From Mesostigma viride (Eukaryota > Streptophyta > Mesostigmatophyceae > Mesostigmatales > Mesostigmataceae): a stretch of DNA of 32,500 nt. Where the stretch lies: positions 1-32,500 of the forward strand of contig RPFO01000884.1 in assembly GCA_009746045.1 (NCBI GenBank), written 5' to 3'. The position numbers and the translations under genes were made by a program. Positions 1-9,781 of this stretch are shown piece after piece; the first letter of the stretch is position 1, and every line of letters starts with the position of its first letter. The notes under the pieces are model-generated. The model had not been told where the DNA came from. It did not search any database and worked only from the letters and a program-made list of their open reading frames with translations.

Positions 1-1845
1 CGAACTGCACGGCACGGCGCTGGATAGCCGAAGCCTTGTAGTGGTGGCAGACGGCAGCATACTTCCGTGCCTAGGGGCAGCACCACTGATCTTGCGGGCA
101 ACACCCCCCCCTCTATGGTACCTACCAAAATTTTGACTGCAGATTTGGGTTCAGCTCGCCAAGTGCTATCAGTTTGTCCGTCAAACCATTTCAAAATTCC
201 GACCATACAGGGAGCTAGCAGAAATCCAAGTGTTTTGTTGTAAAAAACCCATATCGGCCCGGCACCCTACCTACCTACCCTTTCAGTTAAGTTAACGGTT
301 TTTGAGGCTCTGTAACTTCTAACCTAGAGACCCCCTGGGGTTGCGACCAGTGGCAAACATGCTTGTTTTCGCGAGATCTACTCGAATCCAGCGTCGTGTA
401 AATTTTCTTGTTTTTGGACACCCCCCCTGTACGTTTATTCCAAATATAGCCAGTAATTAATCCCTGCTAAGCCTAGGGTATCAAGATGTCAGGCCATTAT
501 TTACAGGCCACTTTTTTACGTCCACTTGGCGTCTACTAGAATTAATGTCACGCTACGTACACGCCGCGTACACCGAACCGAGCCTAGTACGGGGCCGTAA
601 CCGAAACGGACCCCGGTTACGGTCTTGTTGTTGTTGTTGTTGTTGTTGTGTCCCACGCCGCACATGGGCAGCAGAGAATCTATACTGGCCGATACGGTCT
701 TGTACTTGTCCCGTTCTAGGTACGGCACAGAGCGGTTGCGTGTTGTTCTTGTTCTTGTTCTTGTTCTTGTTGTTGGTTCCCACGCCGCGGAAGTTAGTTA
801 GTTAGTTAGTTGAATCCCACGCCGCGGAAGTTGTTGTTGTTGTTGTTGTGTCCCACGCCGCGGAAGTGCAGCAGAGATTCTATATTTGCCGAGGGCCGGA
901 TAGAACGGTTGCGTGTACGGGACTGGTTTCAGGAACGCCCCCGTACCTGTGCTAGTCGAGTTTGCAGGTGGGGAGTTGTGAACCGCCGCGCCGGGCGAGA
1001 ACGATTTTTCGAATTTATCAACGATCACAAGCGTCTGCCCTTGCAACGCTTGCCTCATAATTAGCCGGCCATGCCGATTTGCAGTCGCCAGCCGGTCAGT
1101 AGTGGTGAAAGAATATTTGGACTAAAAAAGAATCGCGGGCTTATTGCGCCTGAAGAAGAAGAAAGCCAAAGGCGCACTAGGACAAGCCTTTGGAGCCGCA
1201 GTTTAGCATGATTGAGTTATCATTTTTCCAGCCATCTACAGCGCTCTCTCCGATACAGCTAGCCTACCATGGCGTAGTCCTTAGCCAGCTACATCAATTT
1301 GTTCGTCTTTGTTCCTAAAGGAAATTTAAATTTCGTGACATCGTGCGCATGCGGCATTTCACGAAGCTACTGCAATCGCATTACGCTAAACAAAGTAAGC
1401 CAATGTTCCTAATCAGCGCCCGCATATGCATGCCACGTTTAGTCGCAAGGAGTGGCATCGGCTATCTGTCTCACACTTTGTTAATCATCGCTCATTTGCT
1501 TACTGCTCCATGAGGGGAGCTGTGTCCTACTGATTCTCTATCTTTTATGTATGGCAGTCGACTTAATGTCTTTTGCCATTCTTCAGGTTTCCACTCGTTC
1601 CCGTCGCTTGACAGGCTACTAAAGATGCCTTTGAGTTACGCGACATTTTCGGCCTCGTTTACTCTACACCCGGCACATCTGGGCTACTCATTATGTGCCG
1701 ATGTCCACCGTAAGTTATTCAAGTTTTTTGCCTTGCATGGTTGTCAGTTTTGCTGGGCAATTTCTCCCCACCGAGATCTCTTTTTTCGCTTTGGCAACGC
1801 CATGCTATTGTATGGTATGCCTTCGTGCCATGCTAGTGGGTAGGT
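1..1845. other. gene-poor region with short microsatellites
   Basis: I see no supported gene here. Short open frames on both strands lack any recognisable domain. The only structure is a cluster of simple repeats at 624-866: (TTG)n at 624-650 and 829-849, (GTTCTT)n at 744-769 and (TTAG)n at 793-811. Between them the phrase TCCCACGCCGC recurs at 651, about 779, 815 and 851. The segments starting at 651 and 851 look like diverged copies of one another, since both continue with a GCAGCAGAGA-like stretch and a later GGTTGCGTGT. From 867 to 1845 I see nothing else. Confidence 0.6.
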
Positions 1846-3075
1846 AGGTTCACGTGCTTGTTCGTTGTCAAGAGGGAATGCGTGTGGGTGGGTGGGTGAA
1901 CGCACTTTTTCCCTGTCAAGGGAGGGATGCATGTGGGGTGGGTGAGTGCAAGTGCTTTTTCCTGTCAAAGGAGGGATGCATGTGGGTGGGTGAGTGCACG
2001 TGCTTGTTCCTTGTCAAGGGAGGGATGCACGTGGGGTGGGTGGTTGCACGTGCTTTTTCCTTGTCAAAGGAGGGATGCATGTGGGGTGGGTGAGTGCACG
2101 CGCTTGTTCCTTGTCGAGGGATGCATGTGGGGTGGGTGGGTGCACGCGCTTGTTCCTTATCAAGGGAGGGTTGCATGTGCAGTAGGTGGGTGCACGTGCT
2201 TGTTTCTTGTAAAGGGAGGACTGCATGTGGGGTGGGTGGCTGCATGCGCTTGTTCCTTGTCAAGGGAGGGATGCATGTGGGGTGGGTGGGTGCATGCGCT
2301 TGTTCCTTGTCGAGGGAGGGATGCATGTGGGGTGGGTGGGTGCACGTGCTTGTTCCTTATCAAGGGAGGGATGCTTGTGCATTAGGTGGGTTCACGTGCT
2401 TGTTTCTTGTAAAGGGATGGATGCATGTGGGGTGGGTGGGTACACATGCTTGTTCCTTGTCAAGGGAGGGATGCATGCGCGGTGGGTAGGTGCATGCTCT
2501 TGTTCCTTGTCAAGGTAGAGATGCATGTGGGTGGGTGGGTGCATGAAATTGTTCCTTGTCAAGGGAGGGACGCAGGTGGGGTGGGTGGGTGCACATGCTT
2601 CTTCCTTGTCAAGGGAGGGATGCATGCACGGTGGGTGGGTGCATGTGTGTGTTCTTTATCAAGGGAGGGATGCATTGCAGTAGGTGGGCCCACATGCTTG
2701 TTTCTTGTAAAGGGAGGGGTGCATGTGGGGTGGGTGGGTGCACGTGCTTGTTCCTTATCAAGGGAGGGATGCTTGTGCATTAGGTGGGTTCACGTGCTTG
2801 TTTCTTGTAAAGGGAGGGATGCATGTGGGGTGGGTGGGTGCATGAAATTGTTCCTTGTCAAGGGAGGGACGCAGGTGGGGTGGGTGCACATGCTTCTTCC
2901 TTGTCAAGGGAGGGATGCATGCGCGGTGGGTGGGTGCATGTGTGTGTTCTTTATCAAGGGAGGGATGCATTGCTGTAGGTGGGCCCACATGCTTGTTTCT
3001 TGTAAAGGGAGGGGTGCATGTGGGGTGGGTGGGTGCATGCGCTTGTTCCTTGTCGAGGGAGAGATGCATGTGGGC
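1846..3075. repeat. minisatellite, about 50-bp unit, about 24 copies
   Basis: A G/T-rich unit of 49-50 bp repeats head to tail. Each unit carries GGGTGGGTGCACGTGC, a CTTGTTCCTTGTC stretch and AGGGAGGGATGCATGTGG. Units diverge by scattered substitutions (CTTGTC versus CTTATC, CTTGTAAAG) and small deletions. A higher-order structure is visible: a block of about four units near 2536-2730 recurs at 2831-3024, an offset of 295 bp, and a variant unit at 2371 recurs at 2769. All frames stay open over long distances because the unit lacks stops, so long open frames here are not evidence of coding. Confidence 0.95.
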
Positions 3076-4270
3076 CGCTAGCTTCCCTCCCCTCCCCTCC
3101 CTTCTTAGCTTCCCTCCTTCCTTGCATTACTTAAGTTCCTATAGCTTCCTTCCCCTCCCCTCCCATATCCCATAGCTTAATGCCCTTCCCTTTCCTCCCT
3201 CTCCCTTTGTAGCTTTCCTCCCCTCCCTTTCTTAGCTTCCCTCCTTCCTTGCATTACCTAAGTTCCTTTAGCTTCCTTCCCCTCCCCTCCCATATCCCAT
3301 AGCTTAATGCCCTTCCCTTTCCTCCCTCTCCCTTAGTAGCTTTCCTCCCCTCCCTTGCTTAGCTTCCCTCCCTCGTTGCATTACCTAAGTTCCTTTAGCT
3401 TCCTTCCTCTCCCCTCCCATCCCTGAGCTTCCCTCCCCTTTCGTCCCTCTCCCTTCTAAGTAGCTTTCCTCCCCTTCCCTTTGTTAGCTTACCTCCTTCC
3501 TTGCATTACCTAAGTTCCTTTAGCTTCCTTCCCCTCCCCTCCCATGTCCCATAGCTTAATGCCCTCCCCTTTCGTCCCTCTCCCTTAGTAGCTTTCCTCC
3601 CCTTCCCTTTCTTAGCTTCCCTCCTTCCTTGCAGCACCTAAGATCCTTTAGCTTCCTTCCCCTCCCCTCCCATCCCTGAGCTTCCCTCCCCTTTCGTCCC
3701 TCTCCCTTAGTAGCTTTCCTCCCCTTCCCTTTCTTAGTTTCCCTCCTTCCTTGCATTACCTAAGTTCCTTTAGCTTCCTTCCTCTCCCCTCCCATCCCTT
3801 AGCTTCCCTCCCCTTTCCTCCCTCTCCCTTCTAAGTAGCTCTCCTCCCCTTCCCTTTCTTAGCTTGGGGGCTTCCTTGCATTACCGAAGTTCCTTTAGCT
3901 TCCTTCCCCTCCCCTCCCATCTTAGCTTCCCTCCCCTTTCCTCCCTCTCCCTTAGTAACTTTCCTCCCCTTCCCTTTCTTAGCTTCCCTCCTTCATTGCA
4001 TTACCTAAGTTCCTTTAGCTTCCTTCCCTCCCCCTCCCATATCCCATAGCTTAATGCCCTTCCCTTTCCTCCCTCTCCCTTAGTAGCTTTCCTCCCCTCA
4101 CTTTCTCAGCTTCCCTCCTTCCTTGCATTACCTAAGTTCCTTTAGCTTCCTTTCCCTCCCCTTTCATATCCCATAGCTTAATGCCCTTCCCTTTCCTCCC
4201 TCTCCCTTAGTAGCTTTCCTCCCCTCCCTTGCTTAGCTTCCCTCCCTCGTTGCATTACCTAAGTTCCTTT
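3076..4270. repeat. pyrimidine-rich satellite, ten units of 120-128 bp
   Basis: The plus strand is almost pure C/T for about 1.2 kb. A GCATTAC landmark marks each unit at 3124, 3251, 3378, 3503, 3631 (mutated), 3753, 3878, 3998, 4125 and 4252, which gives ten copies with spacings of 120-128 bp. Each unit contains CCTAAGTTCCTTTAGCTTCC, runs of TCCCCTCCC, and AGTAGC followed by TTTCCTCCCC. The homopyrimidine strand could in principle form triplex DNA. No coding signal is seen; the open frames are Ser/Pro/Leu-rich read-through. Confidence 0.95.
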
Positions 4271-4839
4271 GGCTACTTGGGAGCGGCGGGAGCGATGCCG
4301 ACGAAAGGGCTGGCTGCGGCAAGAACGTCGTCCAGCGACCGGGTTTCTGGGGCGGCAGGTGTTGTTGGGGCCTCCATAGCTACGGGGAAGATGTCGAATG
4401 CTGGGGCGGGGGGCGCAGGCGTGCTATTCACGAAGGGAATGCCGCCATATCGAGTCGAAAATAGCGATATCTGCTGGGCAGGCCGAGGTCGAGAACGTAC
4501 GAAATCGGGGACGATAGCTGCCGGAAATTATACCAGCGTGTTTGTCATCAGAAGACGAGTCGAATGCAACAAACCCGACTAAATTTCATGGCCTGAGTCG
4601 AAAGTTATGAGCATTCTCGGCAGCCATAGCTCGGCATATTTTCGCGTACGTCGTGGAGCTGATTTGGAAATTTGAATGATTGATAAGGGTTAATTCAACT
4701 AGTGTGTTTCTTAGTAGTATAATGTGTTTCTTCATTAATTTGAATGATTGATAATTGATTAATTAATTTGAATTATTGCCACATGATGTTTCCATGAAGT
4801 CAAATGACAACGCAAATCACAATACACTAGGTTGGACAA
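4271..4839. other. GC-rich stretch then AT-rich spacer, no recognised gene
   Basis: From 4271 to about 4580 the composition changes abruptly to GC-rich, and an open frame of about 100 codons on the plus strand ends at 4582. It is rich in Ala, Gly and Ser, shows no domain and starts inside the satellite. It could be the edge of a dead or partial gene, but I cannot support a call. From 4580 to 4839 the sequence becomes AT-rich with nothing recognised. Confidence 0.35.
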
Positions 4840-5117
4840 ATCACAAGGTTACGGCCCGTATACTTGTCCAGTGTACTGGCCGTAAACTTTTACTACCGTA
4901 TACTTTTTCTAGTATACTGGCCGTAAAATTTACTACCGTATACTTTTTCTAGTATACTGGCCGTAAAATTTACTACCGTAAATTTTTTCTCGTATACTGG
5001 CCGTAAAATTTACTACCGTCAATTTTTTCTCGTATACTGGCCGTAAAATTTACTACCGTAAACTTTACTGCCGTATACGAGAAAAAGTATACGGTAGTAA
5101 ATTTTACGGCCAGTATA
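4840..5117. repeat. 40-bp tandem repeat ending in an inverted unit
   Basis: A 40-bp unit with landmarks CCGTAAAATTTACTACCGTA and TTTTTCTAGTATACTGG is repeated in phase at about 4881, 4921, 4961, 5001 and 5041. The last piece is inverted: 5090-5117 is an exact reverse complement of 5033-5060 (28 bp, 29-nt loop). More extensively, 5071-5117 is nearly the reverse complement of 4913-4959. The transcript or single strand could fold into a long AT-rich hairpin. No protein-coding signal is present. Confidence 0.9.
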
Positions 5118-5625
5118 GGGGGGCCCACAATCAATCTACAATACCCATGCCAAATTTTATTACTTGAGGAGACGCCATTTCAACAAATACATGACAATTG
5201 ATGCTCATTGTGAATGCGTTTCCACATGAAATCATTACCATTTCATGCCATTTGGTCACTGGTGCGCTTTCCGCGTGCACTTTTCATTACTAGATTGCTT
5301 AAATTTATTAAAATTTATTAACATTTATTAAAATTTATTCAAGTCGGGGTAAAATTGGCTGTTTTTGTCATAGTGTCATGCACTCGGAGGGTAAGCAAGT
5401 GAGACAAGTTGTAGATTATTTACAATTGCACAACCCTCTCCACGACCCCGCGAGTTCTATTTATAGAACGAATTATAATTATTGCCAAAATTGTGCACAA
5501 GCCTGTGCACAACCCAACCAGTAATTCCCACTTGAACTTTGAATAGTCAAGTGAATGCTCCAGATGGAGACAGATGTACAGATCGATCTTTACAAATGTA
5601 CACGAGTTCAGATCAAGTAAGCTAT
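5118..5625. other. AT-rich spacer downstream of the large gene
   Basis: This stretch lies 3' of the large minus-strand gene and presumably contains its 3' UTR and polyadenylation region. The only structure seen is a short AT tandem at about 5301-5340, with four 10-bp units related to AAATTTATTA. No ORF or RNA gene is recognised. Confidence 0.5.
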
Positions 5626-6445
5626 CTAACTACCTACTAACAGGCGTTTCTTTACAGGTGCCCGTCCGCTGGGCTTCTTTACACCCCCCTCCCGCACATC
5701 TGCGCCAGCCTTCCCTTGAGGTTTTCGTTTGCCCTGCCCTGCGGCTTGGTCTCCCCCCTTCTCTTGGAGTCGTGGGGAAGATCTGGTCGCTGGGGAAGAT
5801 CTGGTCGCCAGGTACCCCTTGTCCATCCACCACTCCAAATACGTTCCCTCAGGTGGCTTGAAACAGTTCCGCATCTCGTCTTGTTGTACCTTGAAAATTA
5901 TGTTGGGCATCGTCCCCTTCTCCCCATTAATCCAGATTCCCTTTTCGTCACACCCTTCTGCCCAAAATTTAACGCACCACACGCCCGTTTTATCCACCTT
6001 TCGAACGACTCCATGCACCAGGAACGTGTCGACGTGGAAATCAGGCATGTGTGCCAGCTTCATTGGGTCTGCATTGAGTTTAGCCACCGAATCAGCAGCC
6101 CACGTGGGCTTCCACAACGTATCAAGGCGCTGGAGTTGGTTCTTCCGATACTGGCAAAATTCACCGCCGTGCTTGCACAATACCGAAACCGGACATCCAA
6201 CAGGCGAGCGGGGCACGACCCGTTTCCCCCCCCCACACCTTCCAGATTCTCCATCCACGGCTGCCAACTTGGTGGTGGCACTTTCTTGTCTAGTGGCTTG
6301 GGCTGGGTTGCGGTAACTGTGACACGTCTTTGTGGCGCTGGATCCTCCGGTTCCGATTCTTCCGATTCTTCCGAATCTTCCACAAACCCTTTGGGTGGGC
6401 CGGCATGCATGACATCCTTTGGCGGCTCCTCTTCAGACTCGTCAC
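5626..6445 (-). CDS. large unknown gene, last exon (frame broken)
   Basis: This is the terminal exon of a minus-strand gene that runs to at least 10903. It starts after an acceptor (pyrimidine-rich CCCACCCACAG, 6446-6456), and the split Gly codon joins the preceding exon in matching phase. The first part is acidic and Ser/Glu/Pro-rich (runs such as EDSEESEESEPED). After a G9 run at 6226-6234 the protein-like frame continues at -1. That part contains a Cys/His stretch (C-K-H-G-x-E-F-C), a Trp/Val-rich segment (VDKTGVWCVKFWAEGCDEKG) and a basic Lys/Arg/Gly-rich tail ending in KKRLLVGS. About 272 codons result if one base is missing in the run. The product is not recognised; the basic tail and acidic linker would suit a nuclear protein, which is only inference. 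Confidence 0.6.
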
Positions 6446-6564
6446 CTGTGGGTGGGACAAGCAATGACGAGCGGCGCAATTAGTTATCATTACATTCGCA
6501 AATCAAACTTGGGAATATGCAAACATCATAATTTAACCGACCATATTCACTCAGATTAACTTAC
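6446..6564 (-). other. intron 3 of the large gene (119 nt)
   Basis: On the minus strand the donor is GTAAGT (6564-6559), a perfect consensus, and the acceptor is TTGTCCCACCCACAG ending at 6446. Exon 3 leaves one base and exon 4 supplies two, which together make a Gly codon. The frame then passes from SHLSK into GDESEEEPPK without interruption. This is among the best-supported introns in the window, and it fixes the direction of the gene. Confidence 0.75.
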
Positions 6565-8980
6565 CCTTTGACAGATGACTAGCCGTTGCTCTTGATCGAA
6601 CGTGCCCGCCAGGCGAAAGGAGCTTTTTGCAGTAGTCGACGGCACGCCCCAGCATCCCCCCCCCGACGCCCCCGAATTCCCCTTCGAGCCTCCCTCCCCT
6701 CCCCCCCCTCCTTCCCCCCTTCCCCCGATGCGCCGGTCGACCCGCCCCCCTCTCCGCCCTTCGACCCGCCCCCCTCTCCGCCCTTTGACCCGCCCCCCTC
6801 TCCACCCTTCGACCCGCCCCCCTCTCCGCCCTTGGACCCGCCCCCCTCTCCGCCCTTTGACCCGCCCCCCTCTCCACCCTTCTCTCCGCCCCCCTCTCCG
6901 CCCTTCGACCCGCCCCCCTCTCCGCCCCCCTCACCGCCCTTCTCTCCGCCCCCCTCTCCGTCCTTCGACCCCCTCCCCTCTCCGCCCTTCGACCCGCCCC
7001 CCTCTCCGCCCTTCGACCCGCCCCCCTCTCCGCCCTTCGACCCGCCCCCCTCTCCGTCGTTCGACCCCCCCCCTCTCCGCCCTTCGACCCGCCCCCCTCT
7101 CCGCCCTTCGAACCCCCCCCTCTCCGTCCTTCGACCCGCCCCCCTTATCACCACCCTCATTCCCGCCCCCCTCATCACCGCCGTCACCATCATCACCAAC
7201 CTCCTCCCCATCATCACCCCCCTGTGACCCGACATCCTCATCATCCCCCTCCGGCCGAACGCCGCCATCATGAGGGTAGGGCGTCCCCATTGAGACGTCT
7301 TCGGCCGCGGGGGTCTCCGAGGCGGCGCGCTTCCGGCGTTTCTTTTTGGTGCCAGCGCCTGCCGTCTCCAGCTGACGCTTCTGGGCTGCACCCGCAATTT
7401 CCTTGCCCGAACGGCCGTTGGGATTGGAAATATCCTCCCCCTGTGGCCGCTTCCCAAGTACCTTCAGAAGGACCTTAAACCCATCCACCTGCTCCTTTGA
7501 CCCAATGAAGATCACGGGTGGGTTGAAGAATCCCGTGAAATCGCTTAGGTACGACGACCAGTCGTCCTTCACACCATTGAAATCTCCACAATCCTTCGCC
7601 GCCTTCCAGTCCCTTTTCTCCACCCACGAACCCGTTCGACCCTTCAACAATTCCTCATCATTCCACAGCTTGGCGTGATGTTCCAAATTCAGCAGCACTA
7701 CCCCATTCTTGATATCTGGCTGGTTCAACCCCTTCCTCTTCGCAACAAATTCGAACCCCTCCATTGCATTAAGTACCACTTGAGCCAACCGTGTCGGCCC
7801 ATCGCTTTTCTCCCACGCGAAAGTCTTCATCATGAACTCACAGGTCTCTTCCCCGTCAGACGTGTAAACTCTCTTAGAAATCCACGGGCCCTGCTGCTCG
7901 ATTTCGGATGCCATCTCCTCCGACCCAAACTTCCGCGGGGGTTCCCGCTTCTCCCCCCCCTTTTTTGGCGACCCGACTGGACGTCCTCTGCCTCGGCATG
8001 TTCGGCTTGGCCTTCCTCCGGCACAGCCCCCGTCACCACCACAGCCCCCGCCACAGGCTGTACGGGTTGGGGCACCACAGCCTGTTCGGTTGGGGGTTCG
8101 GGCGCAATCAGGACACACCATTTCGTTTCCTCCTTGTGGGTCGTCCAAAAATCCGTCCTCTCCAGCAGTGCAAGTGGGAAGGTGGAATCGTCCCTCCCCG
8201 TTGGCCTGATAACCGCCCTTATTCTCTTGGCAGCTACAGCGACCGTATCGACCACCCTCTGAAGGGCGCTGTCGGATTCCGAAGGCTGCATCGGCAACCA
8301 GCCGAGGTCGCGTGGTTCGGGGTATTTCCCCAAATCGCGGTTGTAGATCATGAAAAGCTGGACCATCACCTCGCAGAAGATCTTGGCCATGTATGTCAAG
8401 TCATACAAGCACTGAGGAGGAACGTGTTTGGCCTTCACGGTTGCCATGATAGACGGCCAGAATCGAAAGCGGGCTAGACTCCTCCACCCTTCCTGTTTGA
8501 TCCCCCCCCCTTCCTCATCACCCTTCCCTCCCCGTCCAGCTTGTCCGCTGCCACGATGTCCAGAAACTCTGCAAGCTCCTTGGCCAGCTTGTCCTCAATC
8601 GGTATTCCACATCTACTGTCGTCGTTCGGAGCGACCGTTTCATCCTTCACAGCCGAGATGAAGTCGTAGACTTGGGTTTTCTCCGATTCGGACAAACCAC
8701 CCTCGTTCAATCGCCCTCCAACCCGCTCCTCACCACCCTCCTCCCCCTCCCCGTCCTTCCTTGCCTTCTCAGTGCTGCTTGAGACCCCATGAATCAAATT
8801 CCATATTTCTTTCTGGTCCTGAAGGGGCACCTCCGGCTTATCCCAGGATTCCTCCATGTGCGTCTTGAAATAGTTGTGCACTTCCAGCAGCGCCGTCCCC
8901 CTCGACTTTTTGGAAACGGCCTCGTCTTCTGCATTCAGCCCCCCTCCGATCAGGGCAACCCTCCGATGCGCCTCTCTCCC
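6565..8980 (-). CDS. large unknown gene, exon 3 (three frame breaks)
   Basis: This 2.4-kb exon opens after the acceptor CATGCATGCAG at 8981 in the phase left by exon 2. It encodes, in order: a helical segment (HNYFKTHMEESWDK); a domain starting near MATVKAKHVPPQCLYDL (about 8447) with many hydrophobic helices; a Pro/Val/Ala/Glu linker; a second globular segment (WISKRVYTSDGEETCEFMMK through NPPVIFIGSKEQVDGFKVL); a basic nuclear-localisation-like stretch KKKRRKR (about 7327-7347); an acidic Gly/Asp region; and a Gly/Arg/Glu repeat. The protein-like frame shifts by -1 at C9 (8502-8510), C8T6 (7953-7966) and C9 (7065-7073, plus-strand bases). Because the breaks total three bases, the exon still joins both neighbours in phase. 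I do not recognise the family. A transposon-derived or host nuclear protein is possible. Confidence 0.6.
6700..7140 (-). repeat. coding 24-bp repeat, Gly/Arg/Glu-rich tract in exon 3
   Basis: A 24-bp unit (plus strand: TTCGACCCG, CCCCCCTCT, CCGCCC) repeats about 15 times within exon 3. Since 24 is a multiple of three, each frame gives an eight-residue repeat. The frame that continues into the downstream splice donor gives an ERGAGRRA-type repeat; the others give GGGSKGGE or RVEGRRGG. Two units are 23 bp long (C9 at 7065-7073 and C8 at 7113-7120), which moves the frame. The plus strand gives long Pro-rich open frames, which I regard as artefacts. Confidence 0.8.
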
Positions 8981-9781
8981 CTGCATGCATGAAATGTGAA
9001 TCAGTGTTTGAGACAAAAAACGGTCATACAACACACGACCTGACATTTTTGTCCTTACACTTTGGAAGATCGGCCGTTCCCGAACAAAAATCACACCCTA
9101 ATTTCCAGGTTCCAACGGCCGTTGGCGCAAGAAAAATCACACCCTAATTTCCAGGTTCCAACGGCCGTTGGCGCAAGAAAAATCACACCCTAATTTCCAG
9201 GTTCCAACGGCCGTTGGCGCAAGAAAAATCACACCCTAATTTCCAGGTTCCAACGGCCGTTGGCGCAAGAAAAATGTCGACCGAATTTCCAGGTTCCAAC
9301 GGCCGTTGGCGCAAGAAAAATATCAACCAAATTTCCAGGTTCCAACGGCCGTTGGCGAAAGAAAAATCACACACTAATTTCCAGGTTCCAACGGCCGTTG
9401 GCGCAGGAAAAATGACACCCTAATTTCCAGGTTCCAACGGCCGTTGGCGCAAGAAAAATCACACACTAATTTCCAGGTTCCAACGGCCGTTGGCGCAAGA
9501 AAAATCACACCCTAATTTCCAGGTTCCAACGGCCGTTGGCGCAAGAAAAATCACACCCTAATTTCCAGGTTCCAACGGCCGTTGGCGCAAGAAAAATGTC
9601 GACCGAATTTCCAGGTTCCAACGGCCGTTGGCGCAAGAAAAATATCAACCAAATTTCCAGGTTCCAACGGCCGTTGGCGCAAGAAAAATCACACACTAAT
9701 TTCCAGGTTCCAACGGCCGTTGGCGAACAAAAATCACATCTAGTGCCTAAAACGTTCCCACACCCGATCCGTTATATTTAC
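8981..9781 (-). other. intron 2 of the large gene, holding a palindrome array
   Basis: On the minus strand the donor is AAG|GTAAAT (exon ends at 9782) and the acceptor is CATTTCATGCATGCAG (ends at 8981). Both flanking exons are in phase 0, and the join reads DMRTPK then GREAHRR. About 650 of the 801 nt are the 14-copy 46-bp array. Without splicing, the frame from exon 2 reaches a stop at 9740. The array begins about 40 nt inside the donor. Confidence 0.65.
9088..9737. repeat. 46-bp palindrome array 1, 14 copies
   Basis: Fourteen head-to-tail units of 46 bp each contain the palindrome CCAACGGCCGTTGG followed by CGCAAGAAAAATCACACCCT and AATTTCCAGGTT. Variants (ATGTCGACCG and ATATCAACCA in place of the ATCACACCC segment) recur in the same order after seven units, so a 322-bp block (7 x 46) has been duplicated. 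The spacers between palindromes are near-identical repeats and not unique sequences. The whole array lies in intron 2 of the large gene. Confidence 0.95.

Noticed and set aside
1854-3175. Long open frames in both directions across the minisatellite
   Set aside because: The 50-bp unit is stop-poor; the translations are Cys/Gly or His/Pro repeats that change frame with every unit indel.
6226-6234. Programmed -1 ribosomal frameshift as the preferred reading
   Set aside because: A slippery heptamer is in phase, but other breaks in the same gene and across the window make homopolymer under-calling the simpler explanation; kept only as an alternative.
6586-7273. Pro-rich open frames on the plus strand
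   Set aside because: They are the antisense of the 24-bp coding repeat in exon 3, whose minus-strand frame continues into a splice donor.
9088-9737. CRISPR array, because of regularly spaced palindromic repeats
   Set aside because: The spacers are copies of one another, the context is eukaryotic, and no cas-like gene is present.
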